From: an uncultured Methylomonas sp.
GTDB lineage: Bacteria > Pseudomonadota > Gammaproteobacteria > Methylococcales > Methylomonadaceae
DNA length: 64,000 nt
Direction: 5' to 3'
Assembly (NCBI GenBank): GCA_936941155.1
Contig: CAKZJE010000020.1
Coordinates: 1 to 64,000, forward strand
The notes beneath the pieces were generated by a model, which saw only the letters and a list, made by a program, of their open reading frames with translations, had not been told where the DNA came from and did not search any database. A program made the position numbers and the translations under genes. Below are positions 20,809 through 28,794 of this stretch, piece by piece (position 1 is the stretch's first letter; each line of letters begins with the position of its first letter).

Positions 20809-22169
20809 AACAACCACTCACCCTCATTATTGATGACGAACCTGATATTCGTGAATTATTAGAAATTACGCTCGCTCGAATGGGAATCGAGACCTATAGT
20901 GCTGCCGATGTGAGTTCCGCAAAGCTGTTGTTAGAAAATCAAATTTTCGACCTTTGTTTAACTGATTTGCGCTTACCTGACGGTGACGGCTTAGAAGTGC
21001 TTGATTATATTCAAAAACATCAGCCTAATTTGCCAGTGGCTATGATTTCAGCACATGGCAGCATGGATACCGCAATTAAAGCCATGAAAAAAGGCGCGTT
21101 TGATTTTATTTCTAAGCCAATTGATTTAGTCGCATTACGACAACTCATTTCAAGCGCATTAAAGCTATCTACTCACCCCCCTATCAACTTATCCAATAAA
21201 CCTTCTGATTCCACTTCAGCGACAACATTGCTAGGCAATTCTGAGTCTATGGTTGAACTGCGCGAAAAAATTGAAAAACTCAGTCGCAGTCAAGCTCCGA
21301 TTCATATTAAAGGCGAATCAGGGGCGGGCAAAGAATTAGTGGCAAAACTCATTCACCAACAAGGGCCTCGCAACGATAAGCCCTTTATTGCCGTCAACTG
21401 CGGCGCGATTCCGCATGAATTAATGGAAAGTGAGTTTTTTGGACATAAAAAAGGTAGCTTTACAGGAGCTGTGACAGATAAACAAGGTTTGTTTCAAGCA
21501 GCAGATGGCGGAACTTTGTTTTTAGATGAAGTGGCTGATTTGCCTTCTTCATTGCAAGTTAAACTATTACGCGCCATTCAAGAAAAAAAAGTGCGCGCAG
21601 TTGGAACGCAACAAGAAATTCCCGTTGATGTACGCTTGTTGAGCGCAACCCACAAAGACCTTGCCACCATGATCAATGCTGGGGATTTTCGTCAAGACCT
21701 TTATTATCGCATCAACGTAATTGAGTTGGTTGTACCGCCGCTGCGCAGTCGCGTAGAAGATATTCCGCAGTTGGCGCAACATCTGTTAGCAAAACTGGCG
21801 AAAGCCAACAATCTTAAACAACCGGGATTAGCCGCAACGGCAATTACCGCCTTAAAACAATATCGCTTTCCAGGCAATGTGAGGGAATTAGAAAACATCC
21901 TAGAACGTGCTTTAGCGTTATATGATGGTTCTGTGATTACAAAAGAAGACTTAAATTTACCGGCGAGTAATAATTCTTCAAACTTAGCGCAATCGGGCGA
22001 GTATGATCCATCACAAGTTTCGCTGGAAAACTTTTTAGAAGATATTGAAAAACAAGCAATTTGTGATGCTTTGGAAGAGAACCGCTGGAATAAAACGGCG
22101 ACTGCGAAACAATTAGGATTAACGTTTCGGTCTTTGCGTTATCGTTTAAAGAAGCTGGGCTTAGAGTAG
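20805..22169 (+). CDS. pilR: Sigma-54 response regulator PilR
   Basis: 454 residues: receiver domain with Asp54 in 'LCLTDLRLPDGDG'; AAA+ sigma-54 activation domain with Walker A 'GESGAGKELVAK', the sigma-54 contact loop 'GSFTGA' (the usual form is GAFTGA) and Walker B 'GGTLFLDEVADL'; and a C-terminal Fis-type helix-turn-helix ('NKTATAKQLGLTFRSLRYRL'). It activates sigma-54 promoters for type IV pilus genes. Gln- and Ser-rich linkers are short. A family F palindrome just after the stop may end transcription. A sigma-54 promoter candidate is present at 32601-32618. Confidence 0.9.
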   Translation: MKQPLTLIIDDEPDIRELLEITLARMGIETYSAADVSSAKLLLENQIFDLCLTDLRLPDGDGLEVLDYIQKHQPNLPVAMISAHGSMDTAIKAMKKGAFDFISKPIDLVALRQLISSALKLSTHPPINLSNKPSDSTSATTLLGNSESMVELREKIEKLSRSQAPIHIKGESGAGKELVAKLIHQQGPRNDKPFIAVNCGAIPHELMESEFFGHKKGSFTGAVTDKQGLFQAADGGTLFLDEVADLPSSLQVKLLRAIQEKKVRAVGTQQEIPVDVRLLSATHKDLATMINAGDFRQDLYYRINVIELVVPPLRSRVEDIPQLAQHLLAKLAKANNLKQPGLAATAITALKQYRFPGNVRELENILERALALYDGSVITKEDLNLPASNNSSNLAQSGEYDPSQVSLENFLEDIEKQAICDALEENRWNKTATAKQLGLTFRSLRYRLKKLGLE

Positions 22170-22179
22170 TTTTCTAAAC

Positions 22180-22206
22180 GTAGAGACGCAATAGTTGCGT
22201 CTCTAC
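22180..22206. repeat. Dispersed palindrome, family F
   Basis: GTAGAGACGCAA-tag-TTGCGTCTCTAC, a perfect hairpin between the convergent pilR and gspG genes. The same core occurs at 34782-34809 and 47340-47368 inside a larger repeat, and at 57033-57060. Confidence 0.75.
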
Positions 22207-22262
22207 AGGTTAAAACGCCTTCTAAGTATTTTGAAAAAAAGTGTTTTAATGAGACTTTTACG

Positions 22263-22670
22263 TTATGGCTGCGCTTTTTCTTCCTCTATCGCCCAGTTAC
22301 CAATATCCGCATCCATCCCTTCTCCGCCTTTTTTACCATCCGCGCCAAACGTATAAATATCAATTGCGCCGTGTTCACCTGGGCTTAAATAATAATACGG
22401 TTTATCCCAAGGATCTTTATTCACTTGTTTAATGTATTTAGGTTGCAATGCTTCCAAACCTTGCTCGGTAGTTGGATAACTAAATTTGTCCAATTTATAC
22501 AAATCCAATGCCGACTCTATTGCCATAATATCTTGTTTGGCTTTCACAACGCGGGCTTTATCCGGTTTGTCCATCAATTGCGGCACAACAACCGCGCCCA
22601 AAATCCCTAAAATCACCACCACAATCATGATTTCGATTAAGGTAAAACCTTGCTGTATTTTTTTGTTCAT
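22263..22670 (-). CDS. gspG: Type II secretion major pseudopilin GspG
   Basis: 135 residues. The prepilin signal is short, cut between Gly8 and Phe9 in '[20 protein letters not shown]', followed by the N-terminal membrane helix. The GspG signature '[12 protein letters not shown]' and the C-terminal calcium-binding region '[13 protein letters not shown]' are present. It forms the pseudopilus rod of the secretion machine. It is the last gsp gene of a minus-strand series D-E-F-G and is separated from gspF by about 3 kb of accessory genes. GspH-N, C and O are not in this window. Confidence 0.95.
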   Translation of the reverse strand: MNKKIQQGFTLIEIMIVVVILGILGAVVVPQLMDKPDKARVVKAKQDIMAIESALDLYKLDKFSYPTTEQGLEALQPKYIKQVNKDPWDKPYYYLSPGEHGAIDIYTFGADGKKGGEGMDADIGNWAIEEEKAQP

Positions 22671-22767
22671 AAATTCCTCATAAAAATGGATTAAAAATTT
22701 GTTTTGTATCTGGAAATGAATCTCTCTTCAAAAAATTCAATTTAAATCGTAAATTGAGCATTACGAG

Positions 22768-22956
22768 TTATTTTTCTTCGGGCTTAAAGACACACAAAGA
22801 AAGCTCTTTTATGGGTTTGAAATGCTTATAGTTTGCCGTGATTAAGCTGAGATTATTTTCAATCGCAGTTGCGGCAATAATGGCATCACCTGCACGAACA
22901 CTGTGAGATAAACTGTATTCTTCCACAAAAATCAGCACATCAGTATCGAAAAGCAT
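22768..22956 (-). pseudogene. VapC-type PIN toxin with an internal deletion
   Basis: Only 62 codons. The first nine residues (MLFDTDVLI) are a normal PIN-domain start with its first catalytic Asp. They are followed directly by the C-terminal third of a PIN toxin ('EEYSLSHSVRAGDAIIAATA', 'LITANYKHF'). About 60-70 residues, including the central acidic residue, are missing. It should be inactive as an RNase. The start codon overlaps the stop of the antitoxin remnant. Confidence 0.75.
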
Positions 22957-23170
22957 TAGTAACGCGCTCCCCTTAACCGCGCCATCGTTTCTTCAACCGT
23001 TTCTTCCGTGTCTTTCGACATCCCGAAAAAAGGGTGTGCGGTGACTGGGTTTTTCACAGGCATTGCCGCTGTAAGCTGTATTTCAGCTTCTTGAGGTTTG
23101 AATTTTTTAAGAATCCAAGAATCTCATTTTTAACGGTGTCGTTATAGATGTTGAGAATAATAACTTCCAT
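22956..23170 (-). pseudogene. Antitoxin of the decayed VapBC-like module, frameshifted
   Basis: Reading from the ATG at 23170 gives M-E-V-I-I-L-N-I-Y-N-D-T-V-K-N-E-I-L-G-F-L-K, then the frame is lost. In the next frame the sequence continues sensibly (K-P-Q-E-A-E-I-Q-L-T, later 'EETVEETMARLRGARY') to a TAA that overlaps the PIN gene start. One A is missing from a run of A on the coding strand (about 23104-23110), so this is a one-base homopolymer frameshift. A true lesion or a sequencing error are both possible. Confidence 0.65.
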
Positions 23171-23201
23171 TAGAAACCTCTTGCTGTTATTAATGAGAAA
23201 G

Positions 23202-23265
23202 GTGTTAAGTGTGCAAAACAGTTTCTACAACGTTCATAGAGCGCAATACGTTTCACTATTGTGCC
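23202..23265. repeat. Direct repeat, left copy, with palindromic 3' half
   Basis: 64 bases, about 52 identical to 23785-23848. The 3' half is a hairpin, GCGCAATA...TATTGTGC. The two copies bracket a two-gene module. Confidence 0.7.
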
Positions 23266-23274
23266 TTAGAAACT

Positions 23275-23502
23275 TTAATTGGCATGTGCATAAAAAACAC
23301 GATTCATAACAGTATCGGGCAGCGCAATACGGTCAAATAGCGTAGCAGGATAAAGATAATCATCGCCGGATTCGTCAATAACGCGGATTTGACCATGTTT
23401 TTCGGCATCTGCATCGAAAAGCACTTCGTAGAGTTTGCGCACTTCTAGCGAAACTTCATAATTACGGTTATCAACGCAGACAGCAAATTCGTGTGTGTTC
23501 AT
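23275..23502 (-). CDS. Small conserved protein, second gene of a two-gene module
   Basis: 75 residues from MNTHEF. Not a family I can name. It is acidic, with 'VCVDNRNYEVSLEVRKLYEV', 'IRVIDESGDDYLYPATLF' and a hydrophobic C-terminal stretch. The start at 23502 is chosen because ATGA overlaps the stop of the upstream gene. The small size, tight coupling and neighbourhood of toxin-antitoxin remnants suggest a toxin-antitoxin-like pair, but no toxin fold is recognisable. Confidence 0.65.
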   Translation of the reverse strand: MNTHEFAVCVDNRNYEVSLEVRKLYEVLFDADAEKHGQIRVIDESGDDYLYPATLFDRIALPDTVMNRVFYAHAN

Positions 23503-23741
23503 AGTTGTTTGTCCAAATAGCATTTTATTTTAAACTCGCGTTTACCGATGCCTGATGCTTCGTACCAGTGGATTTCTGCTTCACGAAGCGAGCCATCGTT
23601 CAAACGCACGGTAGCGTAGCCTTTGCGCTTTCGCCAGTTGCCAAGACCATGAGTTTTACGAAGTCTGGGTAATTCTCTGATACCCAAGCCGCGTGCAAAA
23701 GTTTCAGGTTGTCTGATTTTGCCAATAATTTCAAAGTCCAT
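23499..23741 (-). CDS. Small basic protein, first gene of a two-gene module
   Basis: About 80 residues, strongly basic, with 'GLGIRELPRLRKTHGLGNWR' and 'AEIHWYEASGIGKREFKIK'. I do not recognise a named family, although similar short proteins are common as hypothetical genes in repeat-rich bacteria. ATG is possible at 23747 or 23741. It is translationally coupled to the next gene (ATGA overlap). Charge and size fit a nucleic-acid-binding role, which is inference only. Confidence 0.6.
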   Translation of the reverse strand: MDFEIIGKIRQPETFARGLGIRELPRLRKTHGLGNWRKRKGYATVRLNDGSLREAEIHWYEASGIGKREFKIKCYLDKQL

Positions 23742-23784
23742 AGGCACATTTTAAGGCAGTTAATTTAAGGTTGTGGTTTTAAAG

Positions 23785-23848
23785 TGTTGGGTGTGTAAAA
23801 CAGCTTATACATTTTTCATGCGGCGCAATACGTTTCACTATTGCGCCC
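23785..23848. repeat. Direct repeat, right copy, with palindromic 3' half
   Basis: Partner of 23202-23265, same orientation. It ends with GCGCAATACGTTTCACTATT followed by GCGCC, a hairpin. Confidence 0.7.
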
Positions 23849-23898
23849 TACCGAGCTACCGAGCTTTAAAATCTTTTTGATTGGATTCACACTACACG

Positions 23899-24873
23899 TT
23901 AATGCAAAGATAGCAGATTCATACCATTACTAGATAAGCCTGCCAGCATTGGAGTTAGCATGGCTGCTATCTGGGATATGTGTTTTTGCCATGATAGATT
24001 GAAGCCATTTTCTTGCAACCATTGCGAGGCATCAATATCCGGATGTGCGTGACGTAATACCAGACGCACTTGGCTACGCCAATAAATCAACGTACAGGCA
24101 TACAGAGAAAACAACAATAAACTGAACGCTACTCCCCAATATTGGCAAGTAGCAACAAAAGTGGCAAGGATGGATTTTTTGAGTACAGTCTCATCCAGTA
24201 TAGCGATAGGCCATTGCGTCCATGCCGTCATGTGGATAATGCCAAACAGCATAATCATTGAGCCAATAATGATGCCCTGTTCAAGACGTTTGATGCGCTC
24301 AACAAAAAATGTCAGGTTGCGCTCATCGCTTGCCGATGGCAATGTTATGACACTGCAAATTGCCATCAGAATAACCACAGGGGTAATCGCTGCTAAGACA
24401 TTGATTATCGCAATGATGACAAAAACTTTTCCCAATAATAATTCACCAATCAGTGGCGATACTTTCAAGGCTTCGAAAGTAGTGCTAAAAACATTATTGA
24501 ACATAGCACTGTGATAATCTGCCGTGAGGATGGACCACAAGTTCAATGAGCCAATTGTTACGCCAAGACCCATTATTTTGTATAAATATTGAGATTGACA
24601 ACAACGATAAACAGTTGCAATGCTCCACACCAAGGCAATAACATAAGCTGCAATTGACAATAAAGAGCTACCCAACCATAACAGACGCGCTTTATATTCG
24701 TTGATGGTGTTGAGAGTCGTAATGGGCTCTTTTTCAATGATGGTCAGGATAATAGTTTTTATGCGTAAACTACTCTCGGCATTGACTTCAAATAAAGCAT
24801 GGCTGACTATTTGAATGAGCACAGCAATTAAGCCGATCAGTAAATAAGCATCTTGGTCAATTAGTTTTTTCAT
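23899..24873 (-). CDS. Multi-spanning membrane protein of unknown function
   Basis: About 324 residues with roughly six hydrophobic segments, for example 'AYLLIGLIAVLIQIVSHALF', 'LSIAAYVIALVWSIATVY', 'FVIIAIINVLAAITPVVILM' and 'GIIIGSMIMLFGIIHMTAW'. There is no signal peptide. The start MKKLIDQ is favoured by GGAG seven bases upstream. A loop between helices 4 and 5 has 'SDERNLTFFVERIKRLEQG'. I know no family match. It lies between two toxin-antitoxin-like modules inside the gspF-gspG gap and is co-oriented with the gsp genes. Confidence 0.7.
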   Translation of the reverse strand: MKKLIDQDAYLLIGLIAVLIQIVSHALFEVNAESSLRIKTIILTIIEKEPITTLNTINEYKARLLWLGSSLLSIAAYVIALVWSIATVYRCCQSQYLYKIMGLGVTIGSLNLWSILTADYHSAMFNNVFSTTFEALKVSPLIGELLLGKVFVIIAIINVLAAITPVVILMAICSVITLPSASDERNLTFFVERIKRLEQGIIIGSMIMLFGIIHMTAWTQWPIAILDETVLKKSILATFVATCQYWGVAFSLLLFSLYACTLIYWRSQVRLVLRHAHPDIDASQWLQENGFNLSWQKHISQIAAMLTPMLAGLSSNGMNLLSLH

Positions 24874-24937
24874 CTTGAACTCCATTGGATAGTAGATTCC
24901 CCTCATCAGGCTGAGTGAACGTTATCTCGTTCCCAAT

Positions 24938-25009
24938 CTCAGTTTGGAAATGACCACAGCAAAGTATAAATCACAGCCCCGTCAAACAAAACGGCTTAAA
25001 AACCCTTAC
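24938..25009. repeat. Direct repeat flanking a toxin-antitoxin module, left copy
   Basis: About 70 bases starting CTCAGTTTGG and ending ACGGCTTAAAAACCCTTAC. It matches 25570-25641 in the same orientation with scattered differences and one indel. The YafQ-type module lies exactly between the two. Confidence 0.7.
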
Positions 25010-25038
25010 GCTACACACCGAAAAATGCTTATAGCAAA

Positions 25039-25313
25039 CTACATGCTTTTAAAAAGTTGGGCATGGCTACCCAATCGAGTTAAAAAATATATTTTTCATC
25101 CGTTTGGTAAATCAGCAACACATCACCACCGAGATGCAACTCCCTAAAATCGCTCCATTCGCCTTGCAAAACATGGTCTTTCGCTTCCGGCGGTAAAGGC
25201 TCATCATTTAACAATTTGGCAACATAAAGAAAAAGTTTGGTCGCCTGAGTCTCCGTTAAACGCACAGTCCGCATATCTTTGATAAAAGTTTTATGGCGTG
25301 AAAGTGTTTTCAT
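25039..25313 (-). pseudogene. YafQ-type mRNA interferase toxin, C-terminus frameshifted
   Basis: Reads as 77 residues with the RelE/YafQ pattern 'DHVLQGEWSDFRELHLGGD', 'LLIYQTDEKYIF', then a stop. One extra T in the T run (A run on the plus strand at 25082-25087) would continue it as F-L-T-R-L-G-S-H-A-Q-L-F-K-S-M. This is the expected C-terminal G-x-H-x-x-L-F block that holds catalytic residues in this family. The toxin is therefore truncated by a one-base homopolymer change. It overlaps the antitoxin gene by four bases. Confidence 0.75.
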
Positions 25314-25522
25314 TGCGCATGACAGCTTTGTTGTAATTGTTCAAGCGTGATATTTTCCAAATTCTTTTTAGCACGAACCTCTAACATGGCAGCTTTTGTG
25401 GTTTGATTGGGAATTTTTTCAGATTCTTTGGCTTGTTTTATTAATTTTTCTTCAAACTCTTTAATCTGTTGCTGAACAATGGCTGGAGGTAATGTGTCGG
25501 GAATGTTGACTAATACTTGCAT
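25310..25522 (-). CDS. Antitoxin of the YafQ-type module
   Basis: 70 residues, mostly helical and charged ('QIKEFEEKLIKQAKESEKIP', 'TLEQLQQSCHAQ'). It lies directly upstream of, and overlaps by four bases, the YafQ-like toxin gene, the usual order for such pairs. It has no clear ribbon-helix-helix motif that I can name. AGGAAAT precedes the ATG. The reading frame is intact although its toxin is not. Confidence 0.7.
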   Translation of the reverse strand: MQVLVNIPDTLPPAIVQQQIKEFEEKLIKQAKESEKIPNQTTKAAMLEVRAKKNLENITLEQLQQSCHAQ

Positions 25523-25569
25523 GATGATTTCCTCTTTTTATTTCGTAACTGATGAATCTCGCTTTTAAA

Positions 25570-25641
25570 CTCAGTTTGGCATGATTAGAACAAAGCATAA
25601 ATCACTGCCGCGTAAAACAAAACGGCTTAAAACTTCTTTAC
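25570..25641. repeat. Direct repeat flanking a toxin-antitoxin module, right copy
   Basis: Starts CTCAGTTTGG and ends just before the gspF stop codon. Partner of 24938-25009. Confidence 0.7.
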
Positions 25642-25645
25642 ACAC

Positions 25646-26866
25646 TCACCCCGCAAGCTGATTCAGGTTAAAAATAGGCAGCATAATCGCTAACACAATG
25701 GTTAATACAACTCCGCCCATCACTAATAATAATAACGGCTCTAATAAAACCAGAAAATTGTTAATCCAGCCTTTCAACTCGCGTTCTTGGGTTTCGGAAG
25801 CTTTCTCCAGCATCACATCCAGTTTGCCACTAGACTCACCGCTAGCGATTAAATGAATCGTCAATGGCGTAAAACCATAACCTTTCCTCAGTGCTTTCGA
25901 TAAACTACTGCCTTCCCTAACTTGTTGAATAGCTTGTAAAACTGTATTGTGCATTGGGATATTGGTAACAACTTTCGCCGCAATTGTCAGCGCATTGAGC
26001 ATTGGCACACCACTCATTAACAAAGTGCCTAAAGTTCGACAAAATCGCGCACTATTCAACGTTCGTAATAATGGTGAAATGAGCGGCATTTTCAACAAAA
26101 AACTATGCCATTGTTTTTTAATGAGCGGATTTTGCAACGCGGCATACACACCACCGTTGAGTAAAAACAGTCCGATAAGAATGAATATCCCATAGCTTTG
26201 CAGCACATTACTCACTTGAATCAAGCCGCGCGTCAAAGCAGGTAATTCCTGATTCATGCTGTCGAAAACTTTGATGATTTGCGGCACAACGTAAACTAAC
26301 AATCCCACCACCACACTGGTGGCGACAATCGACAAAATCAACGGATACAACAACGCGCCGAGGATTTTTTGTCTCAACTCTTGGTCGCGCTCCACATGGT
26401 CGGCGAGACGTTCAAACACCATCGCTAAATCACCAGATTGTTCGCCTGCGGAAACGGTGGCGATATAGTCTTTTTTGAAAATGCGCGGAAAGGCCTCTAA
26501 AGCCTGCGCTAATGGTTTGCCGGATAAAATATCGGAGCGCACCGCCATTAAAATCATTTGGATTTTTGGACTTTCGCTTTGTTGCGCCACTGCTTGCAAC
26601 GATTCTTCCAATGGCAACGCGGCGCGTACTAACGTGGCAAGTTGGCGTGTCAATAATGACAAATCGGACGCGCTCATAGTCGGCGCAAACAGTGTTTTTT
26701 GGCTGGTTTGTTTGCTGTTGTTTTTGACGTTGACCGGATTAACTTCCAGCGGTTTCAAACCCTGATTGCGCAATTGTTGTCGCGCTTGTTTGGCGTTGTC
26801 GCTTTCCAAAATTCCTTTTTTAACGTTGTCCTGTTTGTCTAAAGCACTGTAACTAAAGGCTGGCAT
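25646..26866 (-). CDS. gspF: Type II secretion inner-membrane protein GspF
   Basis: 406 residues with two GspF/T2SSF domains (about 70-195 and 270-395), each with a long helical segment, and three membrane segments ('LILSIVATSVVVGLLVYVVP', 'GIFILIGLFLLNGGVYAAL', 'LLLLVMGGVVLTIVLAIML'). The N-terminal 'MPAFSYSALDKQDNVKKGIL' and the motif 'SAGEQSGDLAMVFERLADH' are typical. It is the platform protein of the machine. It is separated from gspE by two nuclease genes, which is abnormal for this operon. Confidence 0.95.
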   Translation of the reverse strand: MPAFSYSALDKQDNVKKGILESDNAKQARQQLRNQGLKPLEVNPVNVKNNSKQTSQKTLFAPTMSASDLSLLTRQLATLVRAALPLEESLQAVAQQSESPKIQMILMAVRSDILSGKPLAQALEAFPRIFKKDYIATVSAGEQSGDLAMVFERLADHVERDQELRQKILGALLYPLILSIVATSVVVGLLVYVVPQIIKVFDSMNQELPALTRGLIQVSNVLQSYGIFILIGLFLLNGGVYAALQNPLIKKQWHSFLLKMPLISPLLRTLNSARFCRTLGTLLMSGVPMLNALTIAAKVVTNIPMHNTVLQAIQQVREGSSLSKALRKGYGFTPLTIHLIASGESSGKLDVMLEKASETQERELKGWINNFLVLLEPLLLLVMGGVVLTIVLAIMLPIFNLNQLAG

Positions 26867-26891
26867 GAATCCTCACAAAGATACTTTCTAT

Positions 26892-27782
26892 TTATAAATC
26901 AGTTAATTGTGCTATCGGCAATCCCGTTGCTTGTGCAATCATATTGATGTCTATGCCGAGTTGTTTCATGTTTTTAGCGGTCAGCAAAATTCCTTTTTCG
27001 ATGCCTTTTTCGATGCCTTTTTCAATCCCTTCATCTATGCCTTCAAGCTTGCCTAAAACAAAAGTTGATTCGTATAAACTCGCTTCGTGATGAAGTTCTT
27101 TTTGATGCAATTCATACGCAACGCGCTCTGGTTCATTCATTTTCAAAACATCAAGCGTTTCTTGCGCTTGTTTTAAACCTTTTGCAGTAAAGCCTTCTTC
27201 AACGATTTCGTTTTTTAGAAAATAAATCCATTCATCTAATGTATCTTTGGCAATGTCATTAAAATTGCGAATTTCAATTAAATAATATTCGGGATAAATA
27301 TCGGCGATTTTTTCGGATTTATACAAGCGTTTTTGTTCCGTGCTGAGTTGCAATTCACTATTATTATGCAAGCCAATAAAATGCGTCGTGCCGTGATAAA
27401 TATAATCATCGCCTTTGCCAAAGTCGAAATACAGAATATTAATGGAAATGACTTTGCTGACTTCTGAATACGCCGCGCCTTTCGGTAAATGTTCGCTAAT
27501 CACTTTGCTGCTGGCAAATAAAATCCGTTGTAAATAATCGAGTTCGCGGGAATATTGAATTTCAATAATCAGAATGCGTTTTTCGCTGTCGGTGACTTTT
27601 ATATCTACGCGATTGGATTTGCTGTTTTCTAATTCCTGATTGCTTTCGCTTTCCAAGACTTCAAGAATCGTTATATCGGTAAACAGTAATTCGCTTAAAA
27701 AGCCTTCTAAAATACCGAAGTTGGCTTTGCTGCGGAGGATTTTTTTGATTGCCCAGTCGAAGCTAATTAGTTTTCTGCTCAT
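26892..27782 (-). CDS. Rpn family recombination-promoting nuclease / PD-(D/E)XK transposase-like
   Basis: 296 residues of the Rpn/PDDEXK_2 family. The nuclease core is 'RVDIKVTDSEKRILIIEIQY' at about residues 78-97, with Asp and Glu-x-Gln as expected. The N-terminal 'ISFDWAIKKILRSKANFGIL' is a family mark. Rpn proteins make DNA breaks and raise RecA-independent recombination. Residues about 245-262 consist of repeated G-I-E-K units encoded by 12-base tandem repeats, near the C-terminal end. It is co-oriented with gspE and gspF and lies between them. Confidence 0.85.
   Translation of the reverse strand: MSRKLISFDWAIKKILRSKANFGILEGFLSELLFTDITILEVLESESNQELENSKSNRVDIKVTDSEKRILIIEIQYSRELDYLQRILFASSKVISEHLPKGAAYSEVSKVISINILYFDFGKGDDYIYHGTTHFIGLHNNSELQLSTEQKRLYKSEKIADIYPEYYLIEIRNFNDIAKDTLDEWIYFLKNEIVEEGFTAKGLKQAQETLDVLKMNEPERVAYELHQKELHHEASLYESTFVLGKLEGIDEGIEKGIEKGIEKGILLTAKNMKQLGIDINMIAQATGLPIAQLTDL
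26992..27043 (-). repeat. 12-base tandem repeat inside the Rpn gene
   Basis: About four units of the type CCTTTTTCGATG, the last ones diverged. Copy-number change would keep the frame and only change the number of Gly-Ile-Glu-Lys units. Confidence 0.65.
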
Positions 27783-27791
27783 GATTTGACT

Positions 27792-28757
27792 TTATATATC
27801 TAATCTAAACACTAAATCACTTGCATTTTTTAATACAAACTTTGCTACATCTTCACCTGCTAACAAATAAATTGGGCAATCAATTTTATCTGAAGATTCT
27901 TGAATTTTATTTTCTAACTGCTCAGTTCTTTCTGCTGTTGTTATTATCATTCCGGCAGATGCTTTATATGTCTCTATTCCTGTTTTAACTTGTTCAACCG
28001 CTGTTAAATCATAAAGCTCACCACCGAATGATTTAATTTGAACAACAATTATATTCTCAAAATCTATGACCCCAATCGATGATCTTGTTGTAACAATTAA
28101 ATCTGCACCATTATCTGTTTTCCATCCAAAACCATTAGCTTTGACATTAACAACATCTGGTATTTTTCTAAAGACTTCAACAAAAAAACGTTCTAAGTCT
28201 TTGCCTTTGTGTGTCGTGTGAAGAAGAGAGGTTATTTCTTTAAGATATTTGTTTGTTTTTTCTCTTAAGTGGAAAACTTCCTTAGTTTCGCCATGTTGTA
28301 AATTTACCGAATTATTTTTTAAATTATCTATAGACTGGAGAAAGTCATTAACAGCGTAAATTCGATGGTAACGCTGCCTTGGATTAAGGTTGACACTAGG
28401 GAGAATGTTTTTATCTCTTCTATTAAATTCAATAATGGTATTTACATCAACTGGAATAAAATGCCTAAAATCTGTTCCCCATTCACACATTAATCCCTCA
28501 TCAAAAGCATATTCATCACTAACTTGTATAGCTACGCATTTTCCCCAAGAAGGTGTATTGATGTGTACAATCCAATCCCCCTTTTTTATTTCAAGCAAAA
28601 ATAACTGTTTGGAGTGCCACTCAGACCAGACTTTTCCTTTTAAATTATGCTCATCTTTTTGAGACCAACCAAATCGTGACTTTCCGGCTTTGATAGATTC
28701 ATAAACCAATTTTTTAGCTTCATGGTCGGTAACGCCAGTAAATGCAAATACAGTCAT
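27792..28757 (-). CDS. Mrr-like restriction endonuclease with N-terminal sensor-like domain
   Basis: About 321 residues. The C-terminal half has an Mrr_cat-type endonuclease: 'GKDLERFFVEVFRKI' helix, then 'GWKTDNGADLIV' with the catalytic Asp, and 'VVQIKSFGG' with the Q-x-K pair. The N-terminal half ('FGWSQKDEHNLKGKVWSEWH', 'KGDWIVHINTPSWGKCVAIQ') resembles a small beta-barrel reader domain, as in restriction enzymes that sense modified bases. That assignment is inference. The start MTVFAF follows GGAG by eight bases. It lies between gspE and the Rpn gene and is probably a type IV restriction protein. Confidence 0.72.
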   Translation of the reverse strand: MTVFAFTGVTDHEAKKLVYESIKAGKSRFGWSQKDEHNLKGKVWSEWHSKQLFLLEIKKGDWIVHINTPSWGKCVAIQVSDEYAFDEGLMCEWGTDFRHFIPVDVNTIIEFNRRDKNILPSVNLNPRQRYHRIYAVNDFLQSIDNLKNNSVNLQHGETKEVFHLREKTNKYLKEITSLLHTTHKGKDLERFFVEVFRKIPDVVNVKANGFGWKTDNGADLIVTTRSSIGVIDFENIIVVQIKSFGGELYDLTAVEQVKTGIETYKASAGMIITTAERTEQLENKIQESSDKIDCPIYLLAGEDVAKFVLKNASDLVFRLDI

Positions 28758-28794
28758 TTTGTAATTCTCCAATCATTTATATTTGTAATTCGCT

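Noticed and set aside
23202-25641. A chromosomal integron cassette array, suggested by small modules bracketed by repeats
   Set aside because: The repeats lack the conserved attC core ends, the two repeat pairs are unrelated, and no integrase gene is present in the window.
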